From Auriscalpium vulgare (lineage: Eukaryota; Basidiomycota; Agaricomycetes; Russulales; Auriscalpiaceae), in assembly GCA_019915015.1 (NCBI GenBank), contig JAHBBC010000029.1, forward strand, positions 1 to 64,000: a stretch of DNA of 64,000 nucleotides, written 5' to 3'. Both the position numbers and the translations under genes were made by a program. Below, piece after piece: positions 34,707-44,453 of this stretch (position 1 is the stretch's first letter; every line of letters starts with the position of its first letter). The notes under the pieces were generated by a model. It was not told the origin of the DNA and ran no database searches. It saw nothing but the letters and a program-made list of their open reading frames with translations.

Positions 34707-36230
34707 ATGCTTTCAAAAGCCTCAGGCGTCATCGCCCTTTGCTTCAGCGTGGTCGCCGTACGAGCGCAGACGTACTCTGCAACGTACCTCCCGTCAAACG
34801 CTCCAAACCACTCGGAACAGGGGCAGGCAGGGACGAACAAGTGCGGAACGACGGCCAGCCCAACGTCGAATTGCCAAAACGCCTATCGTATGTGCTGCAG
34901 GACCTTGTTGTTGGTGGAGACTGAACTGCTGTTCCCGCAGTGAACGCCGTGGATGACTTCTGTGTATTCGCACCGCCGCAGCCTGGCCCTGGATCGGACA
35001 TAGGTAACACAGAGGCAAGCTGGACCTTTCAATCCTCTAGGAACCCCATTTCATAATGTTTCTTGTTCAGCGCATCGAAGTGTCATGGTGTATGAAGGCA
35101 AGTCTGATTCGACCATAAATATCATGCTGTTCTGACCACAACCTTGAACACTGCAGGATGGTTATGGCACCCGGCTTATTCCCGACGGCACCATTCAGGG
35201 CGCGCATTTTGTGCAAACCCCAGACTACGTTCAAATCACTGGTGCGTGCCGTCTTGTGCTCAAGCGAGGCATACTAACACATAAAACAGGTATCGGCGAC
35301 CTGACCAAGATCAACGTGCCAAAAGGTGATGCTGGCGGTGAACTGGATCCCCATGGTGCGGATGGGAACGGTATGTGATCTGTCGCTTATGCGCACTGTT
35401 AGCGGCGTGTGAGAATGACTGTTGATGCGCGTCTAGGCAATCCCATCGGTGGCCTTGTATTCTCGTCTGCCTTCACGGGACAAATAGCGCAGGTGCATGA
35501 ATGGACGGTGCGTTGCCAGTGCGGTTAATGTGGCTCAACCCCATCATAACACTTCTCCCAGAACTTCGTCTCCGACTCCGAGTTCTGCTTCCGTGGCTGC
35601 AAGGACGGCCCAGGCGCCCCCGCCCTCTGCCAGCATATCTACGATGAAATGGGCTGCGAATGGAACATGCCCGGGAATTACAACGGCGGTTCGTTCAGCC
35701 AATGCCGTGGCGACTCTGGCCCGGTACGTTGTACTTGTCATTGCGGCCATTGTCAGATATCTCACCCAAGGCAAACTCGATAGCCAATGGGCGTATACGG
35801 AGCGTCAACCTTCCACCAAGGCGATGGCGCTACGCCTGCCCCGCACCCAGCGCCGGCGACCTCCGCCTGCACGCCGTTCCAAACCATCAGCAACGGCGCC
35901 GTGTCCCAGTCGTCGTCTGCGACCCCGTCATCAGTCAGTAACATCACCGCACCCGTCTCCTCGCCGCCGCCCTCCTCGTCCCCGTCCAGTTCCGTGCCTT
36001 CGTCGTCTTCCGCATACTCATCAGTGCCGTCTTCACAGACATCCGGCACCGTCACTGCGCCAGCGAGTGGGGCATCGTCGGCCAGCCGCAGTGCCACCCT
36101 CATCTCCCCAACCGCGTCGAGCACGCCGGGGGCCGCGCTCATGGGTGCGCGGGCGCCCAGCACAGGCGCGCTTTGCAGCATCATAGTGGCGTCGGTGACA
36201 GGGCTCATGGGCGTCGCCGCTCTTCTATGA
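34707..36230 (+). CDS. Secreted, probably GPI-anchored macrofage-activating-glycoprotein-like protein
   Basis: Cell-surface or secreted glycoprotein conserved in Agaricomycetes; biochemical role unknown. Eight exons (34707-34887, 34941-35014, 35071-35097, 35157-35241, 35290-35370, 35437-35507, 35562-35723, 35784-36230) give 375 residues. Signal peptide MLSKASGVIALCFSVVAVRA/Q. The family core follows: NAVDDFCVFAPPQPGPGSDIG, RIEVSWCMKDGYGTRLIPDG, KGDAGGELDPHGADGNGNP, EFCFRGCKDGP, CQHIYDEMGCEWNMP, with many paired cysteines. A Ser/Thr/Pro-rich stalk of ~110 residues ends in a hydrophobic tail (CSIIVASVTGLMGVAALL), the GPI-signal pattern. Two consecutive introns (35015-35070 and 35098-35156) can only be removed with GC donors (GAG/GCAAGC and AAG/GCAAGT), and these restore the conserved NTERIEVSWCMKDGYG. 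Confidence 0.85.
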
Positions 36231-36851
36231 GAACTAAAGCTCTACGTACAGCATTGGATTTTTTTGGACCACCATGGGTGATATGTTGTTTTTCTTGCCT
36301 CTGCTCCTCCTTGACATGATTTTACGACTGGAACGATACTCACGCCGCTGACTCCTTTACATTAATCGTTTGACTTGCATGATTACGAACGGACATTTGG
36401 GTTATACCTCGAGAACAATTTCGGACAAGCACATGTTGCAACTTATACCATAATCCTTTGGACGAACGCTTGCAATCCTCTTTACTGAAGCAGTAGTGTC
36501 GGCCAAACATTCGGTAAGACCTGCAGGATAGGGCCACCAACGGTAACGGCCGGAATGTATTGATCGTCCCCATCGCCGCGGCGCGCAATCGCACACGTCA
36601 GCTTTCCTTACGCACATCCAACGCACCATGGACGACAAGCTAGGTCGAAGCGCACTGGCAACTGCTCAGGCCCAGGGCTACGTCTCCACTGTTCCAACAT
36701 ATGCGAAATGCAGTGGCCCGTCCGATATCAAATGCTATGCCTGCGAAGCATGCATATGGAAAACACGTTGAATGTGGGCGTCTCCGTCCACAGCGCTCTT
36801 GCTCTCACCCTCCATTGTTGCTCTCATTTTGCACTGATCTAGAACGTCACG
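36231..36851. other. Intergenic region, no gene called
   Basis: About 620 bp. An open frame starting at ATG 36628 (47 codons, Cys-containing) has no match I recognise and no clear splice partner. Otherwise promoter and UTR sequence. Confidence 0.45.
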
Positions 36852-38258
36852 ATGAAAGCGCTGTTTGCTAGATTACAACAGGGTCAACATGGTGCGCGGT
36901 CACTGAGCCGCAGCGCCTCCGGTCTCTCACTTCACCACTAGACAGAGAATTCAACGGAGCTTCGAGAGCTGCTCAACAGCGTCTGCAGCCACTCCCTTCC
37001 TGGCACCCAGAGCCTGATATTCCCTCATCACCGTCCATCGGGGAGTGGTCAGGTGATGACGATCATCTGTCGTCTCGGGATGACATGCCGCGGCCCGTCA
37101 TGACTGCCCCGAATCTGCCGCTTGTTGGCAACACTGGTGTTGGCGCTACCACTGCCCGCAAGCAACAGCCCGAGAATTCCTATACAGCTGCAGCCAAAGG
37201 TGACTCGCACCCGCAGCATATGAAAAGCCTGGCGAGTGCTCACGAGTCACGACACACTAGATGCCCAAACCTCCTCCAAGGCAGGTCCACCTCGCCAACC
37301 CAGGATCGTACCGCTCCCCGCCGACTCCGACTCCGGCTCAATCAACTCAGACAATGCAACGAGAGGCGGAGGGTCGACTATCGGAGGCTTTGGGGTAAAC
37401 ACCACAACAGTCAGGAAACCCCCAAACGGCACAACGACCACTGTCAGGAAACCCCGGGCCCGATACGCTCGGGAGAGCAGTGCCAATGCCAAATTTGGCA
37501 CCCGCCTCATCACACCTTCGGACTCGCCGACTGTCACCGCGGCCGGGCGGCGTCCGGCGTCGCGGCGAACCGCGCAGGCTAACCAGAGCTCCAAGCCATC
37601 ATCAGCGAGAGGATCTGTGACACGGCCCTCGTGGAACTCGTCTACGCGGGAAGCTTCACAGGGCGCGAAGCAAACGGACCCCGAAACACTGCAGGAGGCG
37701 AGTCCGCAGGATGTGAAGCAGAAACTCAAGGAGATTGCTCGACGCGAGGCCGCCCTCGCGCAAGGGGAGGTAGATGCGCGGCAGAGGGACGCCGCGCTGC
37801 AGGCGCGGGAGGAGGACGTTGGGAGGCGGGAGGCAGAGCTGAAGAGGCGAGAAGACGTGCTTGTAGCGCGAGAAGCCTCCGTGCACCCGCTGGAAGCCGT
37901 GGCGAGGGCGACAGCGCGGCAGGAGCAGGACTCGGAGAAGATGCGGGTACAGCATCGCTCGCGTGCGCGGGCGCGTCTGCCGCGGATGAAGGAGACGCGC
38001 GCGTTGGTGGCATACCAAGAAGGGGTGAAGGCGGAGGAACCGGAGCCACAGCAACGAGCAGACGGCGGCAACTATGCGGCAGCTGCCTACTGGGTGGGCG
38101 ATGAGCTGCTAGACGGGCCCACTGGGACAGACCACGTATCCGCGGATCTAGACAACGACGACGCATTGACGGAGCTGTCGATGTCAGATATCAAGAGCAT
38201 GAACAGCATGTACAGCTCGAAGACTCGCGTCATGATGAGCTTCACTGGTCCTGGGTGA
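36852..38258 (+). CDS. Coiled-coil protein of unknown function
   Basis: Not recognised. Three exons (36852-36891, 36942-37199, 37261-38258) join in frame to 431 residues, starting MKALFARLQQGQH. Residues ~1-240 are disordered, with Ser/Thr/Arg-rich low complexity and a short tandem (TTTVRKPPNGTTTTVRKP). Residues ~245-330 form a continuous charged coiled coil (REAALAQGEVDARQRDAALQ onward, with heptads of Glu, Arg and Ala). The C-terminus is acidic and ends DDALTELSMSDIKSMNSMY. Both introns are GT-AG of normal length. The coiled coil is highly GC-biased, so the antiparallel open frame there is a shadow. A structural or scaffolding role is plausible but unsupported. Confidence 0.6.
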
Positions 38259-39120
38259 GTAGGCCCGGGGACGAAGTACTGGAGGAGGGTCACAAATACT
38301 TGTATTGGGTATACATTTTGCTGGAGCACTGACTGGGTTCCGCGCACTAGTCAGCTACGGAGAGTTGTGCGATGATGTGAGCTAGTAAGTTACTTACTCT
38401 GGAAGTTTCTTCCTCGAGTTGATTTCTTGGAAAAGAAAAGAGGTTGACATGCGTATGTGCCGGCCTTCTATCAACCTGAGTTATATGTTCTCTCGAACGA
38501 GCTGGGGCAGAGTAAGACTCAAGAGGCGACTTTACCATGACGTCACCAACATGCACGTGCCTCGCGCACGGACGTGAACTTTCCTCGCGACTTTGCAACT
38601 GCCGTCTCGATTCCTCAGTAAGTCCCATCATCTCTACTACCTCTTGACACGAACCCATATGTTTTGCATAGGTCAGCGTATCGGATGGCTTTGTTGGGCC
38701 AAACATATCCCGACGCCGTGACTTCAGCCCTGCTTCAATAAACAGAAAGTTGGACGTCATTGAAGTTGCAGTCTGGCTGAACTTGAAAGAGAATATCGCT
38801 CGTGGTCATCCCTACCGGGCCTGTGAGCGCTCCCAGAGTTGGTGCCGGTACGCGTCCTTTCCGAGTTCCGATACTCGTGGCTTCGGTGCGCATCGAACAC
38901 TCCGATTATATGCTTACGGATTCCATTCCATGGCATTCTTCCTGCGACATAGACATATTCCCTGGACATCGCAGCATACCCTGAAACAGGAACACACGGT
39001 GGTATCACAAGGCGCACTGGGCCGGCAGAGCCCTCTTGCGCCGCGGCAGGAATGCTGTGCGCCCATGCCTCATGCGCTCCTGCAGGCAGCCATGGTCCGT
39101 CAGCCGTGTTATGCCTCTGA

Positions 39121-39160
39121 TCCGTTGCTGACCTTGCGCGGAAGACAGTCGTTCCGGCAC
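39121..39160 (+). repeat. Dispersed ~45-bp hairpin element, copy B
   Basis: Starts TCCGTTGCTGACCTTGCG and continues CGGAA-GACAGTCG-TTCCG then GCACTA. It lacks the leading TAGTC of the other copies. Same orientation as copies C and D. Confidence 0.7.
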
Positions 39161-40383
39161 TAAGGTACTGTATGCCCAGCTCGACTCGCTAGTATGATGT
39201 GATGTGGCTGAAGAAGAAGACATGTCTCCGCTCTCTCTTTGATGCGAGCGTTCCGTGCTCCGGTCCATAGCCTCATGTTATGGAGCCGGAGGACGTTCTT
39301 CGTGCCCTCGTGAGCCGTCCAGAGGCAGAGTGGAAAGATCCAAACCTTCGCAGGCCAGATCGTCCACCCATAACACCATCGGAGCGTAGGCAATTCATCT
39401 CCGTCAGCTACGATCTCGTTCTCCTCTCACTACGTGCCAGGTGGCGCGATTCTCGGCCTCCGCTCTTTCTGCACGCGTCGTTCCATGACGAAGGCGCCCG
39501 CTGACCGCTAGCTCGCGAGCACATGGGTATCTGTCCCGGACGCGATGCACCTCGGTGATAGACTCGCCCTCGCGAAGAGCCGAGCCGCACCGTCTGGCCT
39601 CGAAGGCGAAGCCGCAGGACAGCTCCAGGCTCGCGCGTAGTGCGGACCGTAGTGCGAAGGCGGCGAACGGTGCAGTGCGTCGGGGGCGGCTTCTGCGCGC
39701 TCGGAAGCCATCTCCATCGATCCCGCGCGGTTCTCATTCCACCGCTCTCCGTGTGTTCCACAGGAGTCCACAAAGATCCATATGTCGACATGCCATCTCA
39801 TTCTGCGCTGGACGCTGCATACCGTCGCGGCGTCCGGGCCCGCTCCAATGCGGTGCGCATCCAAAGACAGCCGCAGGACTCCGACCAATTCGACGACCCC
39901 ACACCAGCCCTGGCGGCGCCCCAACCCAACCGCTCGGGCGCACCAGCAAAGAGAGCTTGTGGCACACGCACGTCATGGCGGCGAGCTCGAGAGCCCCGGG
40001 TATCGGATCGCCCGCTGCCCCCATCATGCTTCATTTCCATTCCCAGCGCGACCCCTCCAAAAGCACGCCCGCTCCTCTGCGGCCGCACTACGTTCATTTT
40101 GCCTTCGGCACGCGCCGCGCATGCCTGCGATAGCGGCCGAGCCCTGCGAAGACGCAAGCCGCGACGTGCTTCGCACATTCCGCAGGGACGTCATGCACCC
40201 ACTCGCGCCCGGTGCGGATCGCCTCTCCGTGCACCGCGCTCGACGTCGCCGCGCCGCCGGGCGCACGCTCCCACCGCGCAGCCTCCTATCGCACGCTGCC
40301 CCGCGATCAGCATCGCGAAGGCGACGGCGCCTGCGAGCTTCGCTCGGTGGGACCCTATGTGTGTCAGCGGACCCACGCGCGAG

Positions 40384-40405
40384 CCAACGGCGGCGGCGCC
40401 GTTGG
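40384..40405. repeat. Perfect 9-bp-arm hairpin in the GC-rich block
   Basis: CCAACGGCG, a GCGG loop, then CGCCGTTGG, an exact inverted repeat. It is not next to a recognised gene end. Confidence 0.4.
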
Positions 40406-41779
40406 TGTTACGCGCGCCCCGCACGCGGCGGGTGCGGAGCGCAGCATGCTACGCGGACAGTCGTGGGCGGCCGTCGAGCTTGAGTGACACTGACAGTGGA
40501 CGGCGGCCTCCGGCGGGTGAACCTAGGATCACCATTGCGTTGCAAGGCTTCCGATGGAGGGTGGAGGGTGGAGTGACGCGTCGCCTGCGTGTCGGTGCTG
40601 GCGAGTAGGGCGTGCTCGCGTCACGGCGGTTTGGCAATGCACGCACGCCCGCGTAGGATCTTGATAGGCGTGGCCTGCTCAACGATATACTCTAATTGAC
40701 CCGGCGGGCCGCCCCAGGACCCATCGCGCGCAGCCCAGACCAGCGCACACGGCCATGCATAGCCATCCATCCGACCGGCCATCGACTCAGTGATCGACTA
40801 TCAGCTTTTCGTCCTTCGACATCGCCTGATCGAACCCGCTCGCGATGCAGCCGATCAGCTCAGCTCGACCACCCCACAACTCTAAATGCTCGCCAGCCGG
40901 CGCGCGGGCCGTGCGTGCCTCGGCGATCGCACGCATTTTCGCGAACCGCGCACAACGCGAGAACGCCGTGGCCACCGCGCCGCCCGCGCGCACTGCTGCC
41001 TCAGCCTGCCCGACTTATCGTGCCCGGGGCGGACATTGGCGGCCGCAGCGAGCGGGCCCGGGGGGTGTGTCATGCGGGCTTCTGGAAAGCGACGGCGCGC
41101 GCGTGATGTGCGTGCAGGCGGGCGACGGGCGTGCTTCTGGAACGCAGCGTGCGGCGGGGGCGAGGGCGGCGGCGCGCGCGGGGCGGTAAATGCAGGGCGC
41201 CCGATCGCGGGGGCGTGCGTGGCCCGATCGCGGGGGGCGCGTCGTCGGCGCGCACCGCATTCGAGGCCGCCTATCATCGCGCGTCCCATCAGAAACACGT
41301 CTGTACGTCCTCGCTTGCCGCTGCGATCGAGAATCATAGATAATTATTGCATAAAGCTACAGATGGCACACCGCAGGTGGGATCAGAACGCGGAGGGAAC
41401 AAGGACTATGGGAATGAAGATGTCAGAACAGCGTGGGTTTGTTTGGTGCGGCGCGTGGGGGAGAAGAAGGGGAAGGCAAGACCGTGCAGGGGCAATGGCG
41501 TGGGCGTGGAAGTATAGTACATACAACGGCCGAGGGCTCTAGGCGTGGCCGGGCGCGTGAGGATGCTGGAGACGAGGCAGAAAGGGTCCGGTTCTAAGAG
41601 TAGAAGAGGGACGACGCTCGATGCAAAAGAGGAAGGGGAGTAGCTTGACAAGACGAGAGAAGAGAAAGACGAGAAACCAATAAACAAATGCAAAGCTTAA
41701 CACAGCGATCCAATCCAATAATCGTCGTCGTCGTCGTCACAAGAAGTGCAAGCGTATCGTATCGCATCGCGGGCCCGCC

Positions 41780-43116
41780 TCATGACGCGGAGCCCGGTCC
41801 GAGCATGATTTTGAGGACCATCTGCCCGCGCTCGTCGACGCCGCGCGTGAGCAGCTCGAACGCGCGCGCCGTGTCCGACAGGCGGAAGCGGTGTGTGACG
41901 AGCTTGTCCAGATTGCGCAGGGAGCCCGAGGCGAGGAGCGCGAGCGCGGCGGGGTATGTGTTGGCGTAGCGGAACGAGCCGTGGATGTCGACCTCGCGCA
42001 GCGCGGCGGCGGACAGCGGGAGCGTCGTGTTGCGCGTGCCCATGCCGATCAGCATCACCTTGCCACCCGTGATCGCCGTCTGCACATCACGACGTCAGCG
42101 CGATCCCAAGCACAGCACAGCGCACAAGCGGACGTACGTGGATGGCCATCTGGATGCACGGCTCCGCGCCGGTGCACTCGAACACGACGTCGAACCCGTC
42201 CTCCGCGCCGAACGCCTCGAGCACGCGCTTCGCGTTGTCCGCCGCGCGCGCGAGCTGCTCCTCGGGGGCCTTGGCCTTGGGCGCGGCGGGCAGGCAGAAG
42301 GTCGCGTCCGCGAAGCCGTGCGTCTTGGCGAACGCGAGGCGCGCCTGGTTGATGTCGATGATGACGACGTGCGCGGCGCCCCACGCTTTTGCGAGCGCGC
42401 AGGCGAGCAGCCCGATCGTGCCCGCGCCGTACACGAGCACGGTCTGCCCGGCGCCGAGGTTCGCGCGCCGCGCGGCGTGGATGAGCACGGAGAGCGGCTC
42501 GGCGAGGGCGGCGGACTCGAAGGAGCAGCTATCTGCTAGTCTGTGGGGAGGGGGGGGGTGTGAGCGGGGTGTCGCTGATCTGATGGACGAGGGGTGGGGA
42601 CGCACGGGTGGAGGACGTGGGCGGGGTGGTTCATGCGTTCTTGGAGGGTGCCGTCGAGGTGGGGGAAGGTCTTTGCGCTGCTGGCGAAGCGCATGCCCTT
42701 GCAGAGGTTGTAGCGGCCCTTGGCGCAGTAGTCGCAGGTGTTGCACATGATGCCGGCCTCGATGGCGACGCGCTGGCCGGGGACGAGGTTCTTCACGCCG
42801 GGCCCCACGGCGGTGATGATGCCGGCTGCCTCGTGGCCGAGCACGAGGGGGGACTGGAGGGCAAAGTCGCCGTTGCGGCCGTGGAGGTAGTAGTGGACTG
42901 TGGGGGGCGGGGACGGTGAGCGGGGCTGCGGGGCGGGGGCGCGGGGACGGGGACGGGGACGGGGGACGTACGGTCGCTGCCGCAGAGGCCGGTGGACATG
43001 ACGGCGACCTGGCACTGGCCGTGCGCGGGGGGCCAGAGGGTGCGGTCGTCGTAGCGGAGGTCCTTGGGGCCGTAGAGGACGGCGGCGTGGTGGGCGGGGA
43101 GGGCGACGGGGGACAT
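41780..43116 (-). CDS. Zinc-dependent polyol dehydrogenase (xylitol/sorbitol dehydrogenase-like)
   Basis: Medium-chain dehydrogenase that oxidises a polyol to a ketose, as in pentose or hexitol catabolism. Four exons (42972-43116, 42606-42897, 42138-42540, 41780-42079) give 379 residues. Catalytic zinc ligands are in GLCGSD and GHEAAG. The structural zinc loop CNTCDYCAKGRYNLC is complete. The Rossmann motif is VYGAGTIGLLACALAKAWGA, and the second strand ends VVIIDIN, whose aspartate favours NAD over NADP. Exon joins restore GSDLHYYLHGRNGD and HPLADSCSFESAALAEPL. Codons are extremely GC-biased, like the surrounding block. It shares a 215-bp promoter with the divergent short-chain dehydrogenase. 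Xylitol, sorbitol and L-arabinitol enzymes cannot be separated by eye. Confidence 0.88.
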
Positions 43117-43331
43117 GGCGTGGGGAGTGCGGGGGGAGGGAGGGATAGGTGGAAAGGGGACATGGAAAGCGCATTTATATGGGGGCTAGCGTTGCGCGGG
43201 GAGGAGAAGACGTCGCCCTGGCTCGGACCGACCGCCCGCGAGCCGGACCGAGTCGACTCGCGCGCCCAGTTCGTCGGCCCCCCGGCACGGTGTCTGCATA
43301 TAACGCAGCTCGCCCGCCCGCCCAGGCAGCC
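43117..43331. promoter_or_regulatory. Bidirectional promoter, polyol dehydrogenase / SDR
   Basis: 215 bp between two start codons on opposite strands. TATA-like elements point each way: CATATAAATG at about 43172-43181 for the leftward gene (~60 bp from its ATG) and GCATATAACG at about 43296-43305 for the rightward gene. The rest is GC-rich. Confidence 0.5.
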
Positions 43332-44453
43332 ATGGAGCCGACCCCCGCCGTCCCCGCCCCGCGCCTGTTCGACCTCGCCGGGCAGAGCGTCCTCATCACC
43401 GGCGCGACGCGAGGTCTGTGCGTCGCCCGCCCGCTGCCCGTCCCACCCCGCTCACCCGTTCCTGCCCCTATACTACAGGCATTGGCGCCGCCTGTGCACA
43501 CGCCCTAGCCGACGCAGGCGCCAGCATCTGCCTCGTCCTGCGCACGCCCGCACCAGGCTCCAACCCAGACCTCGCCACCGTCCTCGCCCTGCGCCGCGCG
43601 GGGGCCAAGGCCGAGTACGTGCTCTGCGACCTGCACGACCTCGAGGCCGTCAAGGGCGTCTTCCCGCGCGCCCTTGACGCCATGGGAGGGTCCATCGACA
43701 TTCTCGTCAACTGTGCTGGCATCCAGCGGCGATCCCCGGCGGTCGACTTCTCAGAGGGCGATTGGGACGATGTACGTCCTTCTCGCCGCCCACGGGACGC
43801 GTCCGCCCCCTTCCTTATCCACGCCCCATATCCGGCCGCCATCCCTGCACTCACGCTCACCCGTCCGTGCCCCAGGTCCTCGCCGTCAACCTCAAGTCCG
43901 TCTGGCTCCTTTCGCAGGCCGCCGCCCGCCACATGCTCCCCCGCCGCCGCGGCAAGATCATCAACTTTGGCTCCCTGCTCACCTTCCAGGGCGGCCTCAC
44001 CGTCCCCGCCTACGCCGCCGCCAAGGGCGCCCTCGGCCAGCTCACCAAGGCCCTCGCCAACGAGTGGAGCCAGCACAACGTCCAGGTCAACGCGATCTGC
44101 CCGGGCTACATCGCCACCGACATGTACGTCGTCTCCCCCTTTCGCACCCCGCGGCCCCGGCCCCCCCGGCCCGCGCTATCGCAGAACGCCACGCAGATGA
44201 CCTCGCTCTGACGCGCATCGCAGGAACGAGAGGCTCCTCGCAGATCCAGTCCGCCTCCGCCAGATCTCAGAGCGCATCCCCGCAGGCCGCTGGGGCCAGC
44301 CCAATGACTTTGCCGGCCCCGTCGTCTTCCTCGCCAGCAGCGCGAGCCAGTACGTCTGCGGCGAGCTGCTCGTCGTCGATGGGGTGCGCACACGCGCCAG
44401 CTCCACGGTCGTCGCCGCGCTGACCACACACCCAGGGCTGGATGGGGCGCTAG
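43332..44453 (+). CDS. Short-chain dehydrogenase/reductase (2-deoxy-D-gluconate 3-dehydrogenase-like)
   Basis: NAD(P)-dependent sugar or sugar-acid oxidoreductase. Five exons (43332-43413, 43479-43771, 43876-44123, 44224-44383, 44436-44453) give 266 residues. The cofactor motif TGATRGIG spans the first intron. [37 protein letters not shown] and the catalytic Ser in [11 protein letters not shown] with YAAAK follow. The C-terminal part [20 protein letters not shown] then VDGGWMGR closes the fold, with the last exon only 18 nt. The [11 protein letters not shown] and DGGW features are those of the KduD-like branch. Together with the divergent polyol dehydrogenase it looks like a two-gene sugar-redox unit. 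The substrate is inferred, not shown. Confidence 0.85.

Larger units (their letters stand above)
38259..41779. other. Gene-free region, strongly GC-rich from ~39.5 kb
   Basis: About 3.5 kb. To 39.5 kb it has ordinary composition, with one dispersed repeat (39121-39160) and a 137-codon open frame on the minus strand (38347-38760) without motifs. From ~39.5 to ~41.3 kb GC is so high that all six frames stay open for hundreds of codons with Arg/Ala/Pro-rich, motif-free translations, so none is called. A perfect hairpin lies at 40384-40405. Confidence 0.45.

Noticed and set aside
34707..36230. The glycoprotein gene as a frameshifted pseudogene, because GT donors fail at two introns
   Set aside because: GC donors (GCAAGC and GCAAGT) restore both frame and conserved family sequence, so intact GC-AG introns are the simpler reading.
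37247..38071. A 274-codon frame antisense to the coiled-coil gene
   Set aside because: It mirrors the repetitive Glu/Arg/Ala codons of the coiled coil; Cys/Ser-rich and featureless.
38347..38760. A 137-codon minus-strand open frame
   Set aside because: Reasonable composition but no motif, no splice partner and no recognisable homologue; too weak to call.
39555..41542. Several open frames of 190-320 codons on both strands
   Set aside because: They overlap in all frames, are Arg/Ala/Pro-rich without motifs, and are explained by extreme GC content that removes stop codons.
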